Below, one piece after another: positions 46,757 through 60,111 of a DNA stretch of 64,000 nucleotides. The stretch's first letter is position 1; each line of letters begins with the position of its first letter. The stretch spans positions 20,308,484-20,372,483 of the forward strand of contig CM059579.1 of NCBI GenBank assembly GCA_030386875.1, written 5' to 3'. This stretch comes from Morinoia aosen (lineage: Eukaryota > Arthropoda > Malacostraca > Amphipoda > Talitridae). The notes beneath the pieces were generated by a model that was given only the letters and a program-made list of their open reading frames with translations, searched no databases and was not told the origin of the DNA. The position numbers and the translations under genes are program-made.

Positions 46757-48071
46757 CATGCGAAGCACAGGTCGCTGCAAATACATGCATCCCCCGAAAT
46801 AATTTAGAAATGGAAGTATCCATCTAGAAGATCCCGCGCAGATGCGAGATTGGTCATGATATTGCCAACAAGTTGAGGTTCCATTAAAGTAGCAGGTCCA
46901 TGTCGAATTTATTTCGAGAATGATGTAAGCCGAGCACGACTGGAAACCAAGTCCGACGGGCGTTGCCGCGGTGAAAATTTGTCAGAGAAATTTGACCGAT
47001 TTTTAGAACGCTGGAGAGAAGGGCTCTCGCCAGAGTTCTCGGTCTTTTAGCGGGCGAGAAAGAACTGAAGGCAAGTGTCACCGTCCATCATCAAACGAAA
47101 AGACGGCGTCCCTAATAATTTCCACGGCTTTTTTTCACCCTGTGCGAAAATATTTCCTCAGCTGAAAGAAAATAACATTACCGTCGCGTTGGAAGAGTTA
47201 TAAACGGTAAATTTTCCATGCTGTTAGCTACAGATAAAACAAGCCCGAGATGAAAAACGATGTTTTTTCTACTTCTTACAAACTTAGAATTTCCCAGATG
47301 AAGAAAAGAACATTGATTTTAGGGACTCCGCCATTGAGATTCTTTGACTGAGCTGAGATTGGAACAAGCGTAAGGAAGAAGAGCTCTGACGTGTTTGGAA
47401 GAATTATCGCTAGTTTTAGTCGTCGCAGACAATCTCATCCGACAGAAATAAAGCCAAAAATAAAAGTTTTGCTAAGGTGTTCAGGAAGCCTTGAGGAAAG
47501 GAGCGGCCCAAAGAGAGAAACTTAACTTTGAAAAGGACTGGTCTTCCTCTGGTTGGCCTTGAGATTCATATCTGACGCATAATTTTCAGAATGACGGCTA
47601 TTTTAAGATTTGTGTGCTGTGGCCATAGGCTTCGTGGAGGAAAATGCCCTCTCGGGCTTTCCTCAGCGTAGAAAAAGATAGCCACGTTTTATATTTGAAG
47701 AAGGCAACTATCCTTTTTTATTGCAGCGTACACAGTTTGAGCAAGAAAGAGTTAATTGCCACTGGAGCGTTTTTGAACATTCACCCTAATCTGAATGTTT
47801 ATAATTTTAATAACTTTATGAAGATATCTGAGGGCTAGAAAAAGTCAACAGATTAGTTCATCTAGTCTGTTCTAGTCTAGTTCATCCTTAGCAAAATAGC
47901 ACCGCCATTATTAAAGAGTGTATTTGATCGCTTTAGCTGTTCTGAGATGAGATGGGATCATACATATTCTTCAGAAAATAATATGACATGAGCAGCCGGC
48001 GATGTTTGCTCAGCTTAGGAAACCTTGAGAAGAGCTTTTTAATGCCAAGAGTCTTAACGTTGTGATTGCAA
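46757..48071. other. No recognised gene; one possible acceptor
   Basis: At 47708-47726 a strong acceptor-like CTATCCTTTTTTATTGCAG leads into about 37 codons open to TAG (LSKKELIATGAFLNIHPNLN then VYNFNNFMKISEG). Too short to call. The rest is unassigned. Confidence 0.4.
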
Positions 48072-48529
48072 TTGTGGAGACCTTCAGGCTTGTGACCTTC
48101 AGGCTTGTGACCGTCAATGTTGAGACCTTCAATGTTGAGACCTTCAATGTTGAGACCTTCAATGTTGAGACCTTCAATGTTGAGACCTTCAATGTTGAGA
48201 CCTTCAATGTTGAGACCTTCAATGTTGAGACCTTCAATGTTGAGACCTTCAATGTTGAGACCTTCAATGTTGAGACCTTCAATGTTGAGACCTTCAATGT
48301 TGAGACCTTCAATGTTGAGACCTTCAATGTTGAGGCCTTCAATGTTGAGACCTTCAATGTTGAGACCTTCAATGTTGAGGCCTTCAATGTTGAGACCTTC
48401 AATGTTGAGACCTTCAATGTTGAGGCCTTCAATGTTGAGGCCTTCAATGTTGAGGCCTTCAATGTTGAGGCCTTCAATGTTGAGGCCTTCAATGTTGAGG
48501 CCTTCAATGTTGAGGCCTTCAATGTTGAT
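48072..48529. repeat. 15-bp minisatellite AATGTTGAGACCTTC, about 28 copies
   Basis: First units differ (CAGGCTTGTGACCTT). The middle is invariant with GAGACC. GAGGCC units appear at 48333, 48378 and 48423, then continuously to the right end. All three plus frames and the minus frame are open (140-174 codons), as expected for a 15-bp period without stops. Not called as genes. Confidence 0.97.
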
Positions 48530-51309
48530 AAACGGATAAATTTGTTTCTACCTTACCTGGTTTCTAGTTTGCAAGTGATCCGCTAGCAATGTCTACACAG
48601 GTTTTATGGTAGACAGATCTGATATTATTAATAATACACTGTCCTATTCATCATGAATTAGTGGGTGTTTGTCCACTGATAAAATAACTTAAGAGCTGGC
48701 AAATAGTATGTTCTCATCTGGAAAGCTTGCATTATTTATCAGGTTTCTTAGAACTACTGAGACAAAATGACTTCAACTCCTAAAGCAGCATGTTCACTTC
48801 TTAGTAAACATTCTTCACGCACCTGCGATCTCATGCAATACGAATTATCTCTGTTGAGCTGGAGAGTGTTGACGGGAGACCTATTTAAATTTAAGCATTT
48901 CATCCACGAAGACTCGAATATGCAAGAGAATTACATGGAAAATGTGGGCGCTCAGAGTAGACAAGTTAATGCACTGTCTCGACTTCCCAGACGCAACGGC
49001 GAGAGATGAGCTCGGATGAAGACAAAAATACTCCATTTAGAATCACATGGCTGATGCTCAAGTGCAAAATTTAATTCCAGTCTCTCGGTTTTTGAGAGCT
49101 TTGATTGACGTGCAGAAGAGATGAGCTGCAACTTTACTGTATCGTTTTGGCGCCAGCGACTGGGAAGATTTATAGCTCGGAGCACGTGTGCAGTTCCTTT
49201 GTTTCAGGGGCTTTGTTGGTTGAAGCAAAGAGCGGAGAGAAGCTGCAATCAAGGGAGCGTGTCGGCAGTTCGACACTGCGTCATAGTTACTGCCTGCGAT
49301 AAACTGCGTCCCTTCAAACATAAACTCAGCACGCTTCCATTTAAACTCCGACGTCAGACTTCTGGCGGCAGAAATCCTGGAAAGCGCAGCCAAGTCAATG
49401 ACACGGCGCACACGCACCAAATAAGGGTGACGAGCACGGCGTATATTGACGCACCGAGCCCTCTTAATAGAATGCATACAATGGGGGAGTGAAGCGAAAA
49501 CAGAGCTCAAGGAGCCGTGGTCGGAAACGTCTTTGAAATCTCACCAGTACAAAATATGCCATACCTGGCCATAGTGGAGTAAATGCTAAAGTGTCGTCCG
49601 AGACTAACGAATCACCTTCGATACAACACGTGCATCGCCTAGACGTGGTCCAATATTGCTACTTTAGTGGCTTTTAAAAACGAGCGGATGCATTTTATAA
49701 AACATATCAATCGACATTTAAGGTTGTGTGGACATTAGCGTCTGAGTACGGGCTTCCACTTCAGTTTTTCCCTAACGCTAATAAAGGCGATGAGCAGGAT
49801 GAGACCTGCGAATGAAAAGCGTTCGCAACACAATGACGCAGTTGATTACCAAACGCTTCATAGCTGCTACAAGCGAGTCATTCACATTTCTGAACATCAT
49901 TGGTAGTGTTGTTTGAGGTAATCAAAAAACGAGTTGCGATTTCTATCGCCCGCACCAAAAGCCCGCGAACAAAGACGAACGAAGAGGGAGTTTTTGACTC
50001 AGTCATGTTCGATTTCAAAAGCAGGAGGGCATGCAGCGTCTGTAATTGTGTTGCTTCGTGCTCAAAAGAATAGCGGAAATAAAATTCTTCCACTCATTGA
50101 ACATCAAAAACAAAGCAAGGAGCTGTAATTGGGAGCAGCGGGCGCATCAAAGAAGAATAAAGCCTAGCCATGCGAGAGAGGAATAAGAGCGCCTCGCATT
50201 CTGCAAACCACACTGTTATTCTCCACGCGTATTATTATGCAAATAAAGCGAGCTACTGTGCCCACCCGAGTGTTTATGCCAGGATTTTCTATGGGTTACC
50301 CGACCTTGTGGGCCTCATAAGCTTTTGAAATGCTGCTCCAAAAGGTTTTAGAAAACTCCGTAACAATGCAGAGAAATTACATCGTTCTTTGCCACGAAGT
50401 AAGTCCGTATGGAGTTGACCATACGCTGAAGCGGCCGGCTACAAAAGATTACTGGAGCGAAGTGTAAACTCGGAGAGGGCTTATAAATCTGACTTAGTTT
50501 TGCACCTACAAGAAGCTGGTTAAATGCTGATCACTGTACTCCATCTATTGGAACAGAAATCCAGCATTATGTGAGAAGGTTCAAGGTATTCCATTCCTCT
50601 ATTTCAGTATACTACAGAACACATCAGGTCGCATGATATAGATTGATTTGTGTAAAATGTCTGATTGACGATGAAAAGTTGAGCTAGAGACAATATGAAC
50701 ATGACTCTAAAATTCAAGGGCTGTGAATTTCCTACCAGTCCATTTTCGGCTTTCTAAAGATGCGAATAATGGGTCACGTAAGAAAATTCAATCAGGACTA
50801 TACTAATTATTATAAGCGAGTAAACAATGACAATAAGCGAACTCAAAGAACGTAACAGAAGTAAAACGGTCATCAACAAACACTCGGCAATTTCACTGCG
50901 TATTTCTGTCAATCAAACAAAAAAGCGACATCTCTCGAAATTTACATTTTCATTCAACAGATTTAGGTTCTCTTAGATTTAAAACGCCCTCTGAACTTTC
51001 AGTTGGTGTTCTGTTGTGGTGGTAGGAGGTACTATGCACGTAATAAAATAAACTCCAACTCCATAAAACTCCATGAAAAATCTATAAAAAGAGCTCCCCT
51101 GAAAAATCTTGCAAAATGAACTTGGCGCATTTTTTGTCTGATCGACAGATTTACTCCAGAGTGTTGCGCTCGGTCGACGTAAAGCAAAGCCTTTGCGGAC
51201 ACTCGTCAGGTCCAGTACTGCTGGTCATTGCCCCCACCGACTCGCTAACTCGTGTAGTCGTCCTCAGCAACTCCACCCTGAGTCGTATTCGCTCAGGTTT
51301 TCAGTCTCG
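48530..51309. other. No recognised gene; open frames on both strands at 49.06-49.51 kb
   Basis: 49058-49510 (-, 150 codons) and 49121-49492 (+, 123 codons) overlap in a GC-richer patch. One or both must be chance, and neither shows a domain. The rest is AT-rich with short frames. Confidence 0.35.
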
Positions 51310-51560
51310 TCAACATGACCATTATTGTCATCCAAAGCCGGCAGTCATTTTTATTGGTATTTCCGTATCATCATTTCGCATTACTTTCCTGTCAATATCA
51401 CTTTTTATCATCGTATAATCATTCACAATTTCCTCATCATTATCTTGGGACCTATAACCTCAAGCATAATTATCATTGTCAATCTCAATCATCACTATCG
51501 CGGCTCTATTATCGCCCCATCATTCTCGTATTCACTTCGACTAGTGTGAGCCTACAACAC
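51310..51560 (+). repeat. Low-complexity ATC/ATT-rich tract
   Basis: Strand-asymmetric run of degenerate CATCATT, TTTATCATC and ATTATC words, an old trinucleotide-like expansion. Three overlapping plus-strand frames (74-100 codons, hydrophobic and His/Ser-rich) are by-products of this composition. Confidence 0.6.
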
Positions 51561-54500
51561 CTGATAGCTCACCTTGAGTAAAGCTATTCACTCACAGTCG
51601 AACTAACGACTAAATTCCTAAATTCCTAACGACTAAATTCGAACTAACCACTAATTTTTAACACCTCAAATTCTCAAGCAGATGCGAGTAAATGGCTTAT
51701 TTATACAACACCGAGCCTTGCCTCCCACGACGTGTTACTTGCAAACCTAAATGGGTGAGGGGAAGATGTTCTCAGTGCAACAACCCACACACTTGTGACC
51801 ATGGACCAAATTTTTAAAGTTACAATACATGTACTATCAAGATAGATCAACAAAATAGTACAGAATCTGAGGATTCATGCGTTCATAAAGAAGTAAAAAC
51901 AACTGGTAGAGTATAGTAAGCTAACAGATGAGAAAGGAGGTCTAATTTCAACTCCTTGAAATGAAACAATATTGTTTCAATGTGCCTCACAGAAAGGAAT
52001 CTGCAAAACCAAAACACCGCATTCAATGCATGTCGCCTGTCAGTTACCTCAAAAAATGTTGCCAGCAGTGTTTGGAAATAGATAATTCATGTATTTTGAT
52101 TTCATACAGCTATGTCTGTTTGAATTAAAGTATATGCTATGACGAATAAATATATAAAACTTCAAATCAGAAAAAAAACAATATGAAGGACTTGCTTCGT
52201 TTTCAATGGAAGGGATGATGAAAAGCAGTTGAACTTGTTTCGTTGACAAACGTTAGATACTGAACAGACACTCTCTACAGCTTGTGAGTTTCTATGCAAA
52301 AATTCGACGCATCACAAGCAGGTGCATGCCTAAACAGAAGCGTCAAATTTCACTTAACGCAAAATTTGTAAAAATACCCCGACCAAAATGTTGGAATCAT
52401 CATGAAAAGTGGACCCTAGAGCAATAAAAAAAACGCTTAAAACACACGGTACATTATTGCTTCTCTTGATTGAGAGAGTAGCTTCTCAGCAGGAGGAGTT
52501 TTCCTATAAATGGATGAGCCAGATCTTTTGTCTCCGTTCGATCTGTGAAGCGATGGGTCTGAGCTAAAATCGTGAGAGCATCAACCTGAGAGAGCAGAGT
52601 TCCAGAAACAAACAAGCGATTCCTTGTCTCCATGAGCAAGGTTTCCGGTCACTGAAAAAATGAAAAGTGACAACACGAACGCCAATAAAGGGCAATGTAA
52701 GTAACATACGAGTACAGCAGCTCTTAAAACTAATGGCTTCACTATCATAATAAGTAAGCTGGCCGGCATGAAAATAATTTGGCAAGGAATTGTAGACGTT
52801 AAAGAGCTTACCTGTTCGTGAACAGCCCCAATTGTACCAATAATTTCGAAGCGTCTGGAAAGCTTGAGTATTTACCTTTTTGCTTTAGAGTTGCAGAAGT
52901 TTTGAAGACGGTAAAAAATTTAACGCCTTTCAAGATCTAAAGACCGGCAGCCAAGCGCTACTGCGCGGAGAAAACGCGCGTGCCTCCGACCGGCTCGGAG
53001 CGAACGAAAAACCTGCATTTTCTTGTAAGTTCCACGTTTGGAAGTTCATGTGAGCAAGAATAAGGAAATTTTGTTTACCTGGAGTCATGTTTACAGGCGC
53101 GCAGGAACCGACACGCTCCCAGCGTCCAGGCGGGAACATTTCTCTCAAGACCACGCAACCGAAAGCAAAGAAGTCTTCGTGCTGTCAACTTTTTTTTTAA
53201 ATAAATTGCGTATTTTGGGAATGAAATTGAAGCAAAAGATGCTCGCTGCATTTTTAAGATGAAATCATTGCTGATTGTTGGCTCATGAGCTTTTCTAAAA
53301 TATTTTAATTTGCTGAGCCCTTTCTTTTTCCTGTAGTAGAGAAATTTTAGTGCAGTAGATTTAGTTTGGTGAAGGTTGTTCAAATTACTTCGAGAAATGC
53401 AGAATAATTCCATAACATGCCTTAATTTGTGTGCCAGAGTTCATCACTTGAAATAATTTCAACGGTGGATTAATTTGAGCATTAAGCAGCACTGAATTCA
53501 GCATTGAAGTCACTCGAGCCAGTGGTCAGTAGGAGGGATTTGCACACACGGGGCATCGCATGGTGAGCGAAAGGAGGGATGAAAAGCCGAAGTAACGCTC
53601 TAATACCTCTCGGGATGATGCTGTAGCAGCACGTGTGTCGAAGAGATACCAAGGAATGCTGACGAAGGTAGATGCCACCGACAACAGTTGTGAAATTGTA
53701 GCTATGGGAATCATCGTATCCCTAAAATGCGAGTTGTCACGAAGTTACGCTGTCGGTATACGTAATCGCTGTAGTTCATTTTTTCTGAGGAGTAAATTTC
53801 GATACGAAGTAAATACTGTACTTGCGTTTCCGTACGTTTCTGTAAATGTGCATTCCTGCACCCGCCTCAAAATACCGAAAAGGTTATTTCCCTCCGTTTC
53901 TACGGCCAACATATTTTCCTTTCGGCAAATATTCCAAATGGAGCGCGAAAGGGTCGGCAAATTTTTTGTCCGTTCAGACTTTAAAGAAGCGAGTAAAAAG
54001 TTTTAGGGCAAAACTGGATGCTGGGCAGCTGCGAAACGGAGGTGTGAAGCTCATGCTCCACAAGATCATTGGGTTAAATCAATATGAGACACACGAGTTC
54101 TATACGAACGGAGCTTCATGCACGGTGCGAAAACATTACTCTGCTCAATATGTTCGTTCTCAGATACAGAGCTGGTCTTCTGCTTCAGCAAAACATGTCA
54201 ACGTGCGAGCCTCTGTGCTTCATATGTACTCTATTTAAAATGTCTTCAAAAGAATAAATAAATTGCGGAAATACCGATACAAAAAGTAAAAAAACTAATT
54301 TCTGAAGCTTTTTTGCATAATTCCCCGCATTTGAGTGCACAAAATTTAATTTGGTATCCTACAAAAACGCGAGCCGCTACATTAGTCGTAGTTGTCCTCC
54401 GAAACACGCTCAAGTCTTAGTCATTTTTTCGGCTATACACATTTTTTGTGAGCAATTCTAAACAGAATTCCCCGTTTGGATCGTGTTTTTACCGCAACCT

Positions 54501-56259
54501 ATGTTGAAGAGAGCTTTCGACGGTCTCTAGGAAATATGAGTCGTATCTACAGTTATATTATGCAAAAGCCTCGCTATAAATTTGTCAAATGGAATGCTCG
54601 CATTTGTTTATAAAACCTGGGACAAAAAGGCAGTGATGGAAACATTTCGTTATTTTAATACCAGAAAAAGGCTTGATTTATGCTTTTTTGTTCACTGTCA
54701 TTTTGGTGCTAATGAGAAGCAATAAATTTGTTCCGTCTTTTAGACATGCGAGAAACAAATGAAAGACGATGATTCATTTGGATTTCGAAAACAATTCTCG
54801 TCAATTTTCAGAGTACGCGGATATAATTTTCCTTATTACTTCGATCTTCATTCACAGGGCTTTAGAAATCTCCTAGAATACAAAATTAGAATACGTTACT
54901 GCGAAATTCGTCTGCCCCCGCTGTCTTCTCCGAATTCTGAAATCAAATTTAACGTATGCGGTAAACACAACTGGGGGCATAGCGTAGATGAGATGCGTAT
55001 AATTAAAATATAACTTTACAATCTTCTTCAAGTAATTTAATTGCTTGAAAATGTAATCGCATATAATTTTCCGAGCGTGGTATAGAGATATTTTTCTCAT
55101 TTTAGTGGCCGAGAGGTAGAAGGATGATGCTACTTCCAGATATTTGATTACAGTGCACTCGTAAGTAGTCGCGAGAGAAAAACCTCAATTTTGCTCATCC
55201 ACTGGTTGATGTGGTCGGAAAAAATGCAAGTTTCTGAAATCCAGATGGATCGAATCAGTGAAATAGCAGCTGAACCGCTTGAAATAGCGCGATGTTTGCG
55301 CAGTCGATGCAACAGGAAGTAGCAAAATTTACATCTAATGATGACTTGTGGGGCGGCAGGCCCGGCCATGTCCAGGACACGTTGTAGAATTAATCAACAG
55401 GAGATAGCGAGGCCTCATCCCGTCGGCTTACAGCAATATTGGAGCGACACATTTTTCTATGATTCATAAAGTGGTCCGCAAAAGTGGAAAAAAGAGGACC
55501 GGTGTTGGGTGCGCGCAGCTGCAGCGCGCCTGATTAAAAACGGCGGCCTTAATTTGCAAGGCGAACGCGGGCCCGGACGCCCACCGACAGCAAATTGACA
55601 TGAAAAATTGCAAGATTCAAATGCATCAACCGTATCCAGGCACTGAAATCTTTGTCAGGTAATCCAGCACGTTGGACGCTTAGATTAATAGTGCTGTCGA
55701 GAATATCTTGTGTCAGTTACACTCATGACGTGCAATGTAGAGAAGTTATTAAATAGGTTCATAAAAACAGTGAGCGAACTCGTCATTATATAAGCCAGAA
55801 TATTAAATCAATAAATGAGTAACATGACCTTCGGATAGGTTAGCTGTGAGGACCAAGAAGAGCGTACGAGTAGAAAATTCAGAGTACTGCAAGTATCTCC
55901 AAATCTTACACTCTCGAGGTCCAGCATACCACTTCGATCGCGTCGTCGCCAAAACACTCATTAATGAGCACCGAAATACTTCACACTCACCGTAGCCTAA
56001 ATCGCTGCTCAGAGCTGAAGAACACTTTTGACTTTTTGGAAATAACGTCAGTAATTTTTTCTAAAGTTAAATCACTGATGTGATTGCACATCCGGAAATG
56101 CAGAATACCAAAAACTTTTAAAGAAATCGAACGATGTGGATGGTCTAAATGAAGAAGAAACCTTCAAAAGTCATTGATTCAAAACAAAATAAACTTCGTC
56201 TTTTTTATGACGATGGCGAATTTTTGCCATTAACTATAAATCAAGGATGTGATACGTTC
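51561..56259. other. No recognised gene
   Basis: Unassigned sequence. Near 51.60-51.65 kb AACGACTAAATTC is repeated twice. The longest frames are 53635-54006 and 53846-54238 (+, 123 and 130 codons in different phases), both without domains. 55.37-55.62 kb is GC-richer with GCGCGCAGCTGCAGCGCG (a near-palindrome), no gene seen. Confidence 0.4.
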
Positions 56260-57005
56260 TAAACGCACCAGGTGTAGTGGCTCTGGAATTACGACGAATT
56301 TAGTAGAGCAATGTTGCAATGGAATAATGCAAGCACCGCCGCTCGAGCCGCTCATCCACACATCTGTATCGAGAGCTGTGAGCAACTTGTCTGCTAGGAA
56401 GGCTTCTAGATTTTTTGTACATGGTGCATAGAAACAAAAGAAGCTCCGTAACATATTTATGATGAGTTGATGTATATACACAAAGAGCAATTTTTAGCAA
56501 ACCTGTGTGTGACAAATGGTTATTTTGTGAAATATTGGGACGAGCAGATGCATCACCATTGATCATTGTTCCAGCAATTGAGGAAATATTCAAGTTCTGT
56601 ATGGCAATAAATCTTTGCAAAAAATGAGTAGTTTTTGTAATTTTTGAAAGAACCATGTTTGTCATTTCATGGTACCTGGACGAATTACAAAAAATTTCCA
56701 ATTTTTTAGAAAAAGTGGTTTGCCAAATGAAACTTGAAACGTGGTTTAATTTTATTGATCACTTGAGCACTTGTAAATAGTGATGCATCTGCTTGTACCA
56801 ATGTTCCACTGAATAACTGTTTGACACACACAAGTTTGTCAAAAAAATATGAGTGCAAACACATCAACTCATAAGAAACATTTTATGGGGCTTCTTTCGG
56901 AGTTTAGTATAAATTTATTCGCAGGAACCTCACAATATTCGCTATTATTCTTGGAATTCTTAGATATTGTCAGTCGTTCCGTGCATTCACAGGCTAAGTT
57001 GAAAA
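56260..57005. repeat. Long imperfect palindrome: two diverged copies head to head
   Basis: Centre at ACCATG-TTTGTCATTT-CATGGT (56652-56673). Going outward, left-arm sequence matches the reverse complement of the right arm: TTCAAGTTCTGTATGGCAA with TTCAAGTTTCATTTGGCAA, GAGCAGATGCATCAC with AAGCAGATGCATCAC, AACCTGTGTGTGAC with AACTTGTGTGTGTC, ATGAGTTGATGT in both, and AAAGAAGCTCCG with AAAGAAGCCCCA. Weaker matches reach about 56265 and 57000. Arms are about 350 bp. Read from the centre outward, both give related peptide fragments (NGDASARPNISQNNHLSHT on the left, SDASACTNVPLNNCLTHTS on the right), so each arm may be a decayed piece of the same unknown coding sequence. Confidence 0.8.
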
Positions 57006-57595
57006 ATGGAAACACTTATGTGAAACTGTACTGACTTACGCTAAGTGTATCATGATAGGCACACTTATGTGCGTCGGATCGATGAGCGTCACAATACCGT
57101 GATTATTGCCGTATGTTGATGTCACACTTTTGAGTGTCGATTTTCTAACATGTGGACGCACAAAAATGGGTCAATTTTGTGACAAAATATTTTTCTTAGG
57201 TGATGTGGGCAGGTTTTTCTTGCGCAGTGAGTCAAAATTTGAGAATAATCTGTAGGTTTGGAGCGATTGCTGGAATATCTCTTGTCCACTTTTTATCTCA
57301 TGCTTTGACTAACGTACTCCTCATACGCGTTGACTCGCTGGATATCATTAAAGATTACAAGGGTATATTGAGAACTTGCATGGTTACTACAATCAAAGTG
57401 AAATGAGAAGTTTCTGCTTTTGGACATTTTCTAAATAAGCGCAAAATGAAGATTCTATTGAACAACACGTTCTCTTTGTTGAACAGCTGTTTGAAAATCC
57501 TTCACGTAACAAGACTTTTTTGCATGTCTAACCACAAAGATAAGCAACTGCATATGGTTAGGGGAATGTAGAACCAAATGATACATCGACGAATA
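57006..57595. other. No recognisable gene
   Basis: One 68-codon plus frame (57200-57406), no motif. Leads into the 29-bp array. Confidence 0.45.
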
Positions 57596-57967
57596 AAGGT
57601 CCAGGTGGTATATCAAAACAAAACATAGATCCAGGCGCTATCTCAAACCAAACATAAATCCAGGCTGTACATCAAAACAAATGTAGATCCAGGCGGTATA
57701 TCGAAACAAATATAAATACACGCAGTACATCAAATCAAATATAGATCCAGGCGGTATATCAAAACAAATATAAATCCACGCAGTACATCAACACAAATTT
57801 AGATCCACGCAGTTCATCAAAATAAACATAGAGACACGCAGTACATCAAAATAAACATAGATCCACACAGTACATCAAAACAAACACAGATCCAAGCGGC
57901 ACATCAAAACAAATATAGATCCAGGCGGTACATCAAAACATATATAGATGCAGGCTGTGTACCATCA
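57596..57967 (+). repeat. 29-bp tandem repeat, about 13 diverged copies
   Basis: Units contain GATCCAGGCGGTATATCAAA followed by ACAAATATA, 28-30 bp. Two classes alternate in part: GGCGGTATATC and CGCAGTACATC. Much more diverged than the other arrays, with stops in all frames, hence older. Confidence 0.9.
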
Positions 57968-58835
57968 AGGCAAAAATACATGGTAACGATACACCGAGAC
58001 GTCTCCGGGAAGACGTTCTGAGCAACTCATCAGTCGTTACAGAGATTCAGTTGCCCGCTGAGGTTCGATTGATGCCCGACAGTCCTTGAGCGATCGTCAC
58101 TGGCAGTTGGCGCGGGGCTCTGGTCATATCAGGAGCAGAAAACTCAACCGAATGACTTGAAACCCAAAAATTGTTGTAATAAACCAATTTCAAAATATCA
58201 CGAGAGGATTTAGATGACATGATTTAGATGGGATGTTACCCCCCGGGAAGGCTGCTCAATACCGCCAAAATGTTGAAAGGTATGACGATTCTTGGGACGA
58301 TGTAATGAAAACAAAGAAGATTATAAGGAACTCTTAATTTCGATATGTTTTCATGGATATCATTAATACCCTATAATAAAAACATAATAAAAATAGCACT
58401 AACTCACAATAAAATGCTCCGCATACCAAGAGAAATCGCTTGTTCGATTGACATTAGATGAGCATCTTCATGCGCCCGCATTTTCAAAACCCTACTCCTT
58501 CAATATAATTTTCAACGTAGGAATATGATTTCGGTCTCATTCAACGCGGAAATACTGTGGGAACAGCGCTTTCATTTTATGCTTGTTTCCTTCGTTTCGC
58601 ATTTGTCATCTACATTTCGCGTTCGTTTTCTTCATTTCAAGTTTGTTTCCTTAGGTTGCACAAATCCACGCACGCACGTCAAACGTAAACTGGCTCGCCA
58701 GCTTTATCACCTTCACTTGACACGCTCATTTTGATGTAAAAGTTTCGTATCATCGCCTGCATAAATTGGATTTCAGGGAAGCCGCGGGAACTGACGCGGC
58801 GCTCCACTCGTGATGCATGCTCGAGACCCGAAAAG
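57968..58835. other. No recognisable gene
   Basis: Unassigned. 58.55-58.65 kb has a short run of related words ending TTTCATTT / TTTCGTTTCGC / TTTCATTTC. No other structure seen. Confidence 0.45.
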
Positions 58836-58837
58836 TA

Positions 58838-59135
58838 GATGTTGTTTTAAGCCTCCCTAGCCGCAACGAAGGCGTTCCAAAGATTGGAATGTACCATTTA
58901 ACATAGACTTGTGGGAAAGCAGAATATATGTACAAGGTGCACCGAAACATTAGGTCAAGAAATAACTTTTTCGAACAAGATGAGAGTTGAACGAAAAAGT
59001 AGTAGGTGCTGAAAACAGGACAGCAGTGAACCGAAAAAAGATGGTCCGTAACAAAAGAACAAACCTATTTTATTCTAACGAAAGGAAGGCCTACCTAACC
59101 TTTAGCTCGGTACCTCACATATTCCCCCCTGCAGG
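58838..59135 (+). repeat. Family A repeat, well preserved copy
   Basis: TTTTAAGCCTCCCTAGCCGCAAC, AAGGCGTTCCAAAGA, GTACCATTTAACATAGACTTG, AACAGGACAGCAGTGAACCG, GATGGTCCGTAACAAAAG, GGCCTACCTAACCTTTAGCTCGG, and a tail CTCACATATTCCCCCCTGCAGGGGA with a short hairpin. It confirms the right end of the family seen at 12.5, 19.4 and 62.2 kb. Confidence 0.8.
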
Positions 59136-60111
59136 GGACCTACAGGAAGGTGCGCCGAGTTTACGCTGACGCAAGATGTGAGAAAGAAAAAAAAGCGTTT
59201 TTAAAATTTGAGGAATGGAGTGCATTACATTCAATTGCATTTTCAAAATTTCTCAATGCAAAGGTCCTTAATTGATGAACAACTTCATTTAAAAATGAAT
59301 ACAAAAAATTGAACGAAGGGGAAGAAAAATTTTAACATATGATTCAAGAGTTCATATTTAATTAAACGTGGAAGTTTTAACAAAATATTAACTCTCTCCG
59401 ACGTTCGTTGATCTAATTTTGAACCATAAATGAAAAATAACCCACAGAATGGATCACGCGTTTACTCTAAGTGCGAGTGTCTATTTTTGAAAATTTGGTT
59501 TATTCGCAAATCCTTAAAATTAAATAGTTTTTCTATACACTATTTTATATTCATATCTATGATATAATGAAGCATATACTTCATTTTTTAAGTGACTTCG
59601 AACAGCATTTTTAATTTGAAATTCTGTCGTATTTTATTCATAGCCTTAGTTAAGCTTATAAAACGCATAGCAAAAACAATGTTGACATAGTGGCAGCATT
59701 GCAAAAAACTGTTGAGAAGAACAGCGCTGTATGCTGATAACTTGCCTGTACTCGCTGCTGTCACAGAGTGAACCCTCGAGGACTTTATCTCCGAGTTTTG
59801 TTGTTCTCTGTTCCAAATCATCTGATAATAGTTTCCACAAAATATGATCTTAAATAATAGAGTGTTTTGGCGGTGATTTTGTGACCGACTCGCCACATTT
59901 CCTTCCGTTTTCAGACACCTAAGGTCGGTTCGTAAAATTTGCTCAATCAGGTTGTAAATTAATGAACAATGCGTGAAAAACTGAAGCTGAGAGTACTCAT
60001 TCTATTTCTTCTGCGCTAATTACACTCTTAAAAAAATACAGCAAACGTCAGTAAAAGTTTTATCCTCTTGCTTAACCATCCTTCTCAACTTACCGTTTGG
60101 ATCCTGGGGAT
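59136..60111. other. No recognisable gene
   Basis: AT-rich. A minus frame at 59588-59896 (102 codons) carries no motif. Confidence 0.45.

Noticed and set aside
48010-48586. Antifreeze-like or pentapeptide-repeat protein from the 15-bp array
   Set aside because: All frames are open and the peptide repeats (NVETF, MLRPS, LKAST) are just three readings of one 15-bp unit.
49058-49510. 150-codon minus-strand gene
   Set aside because: The plus strand is open over the same interval for 123 codons, no domain is visible, and a GC-richer patch lowers stop frequency by chance.
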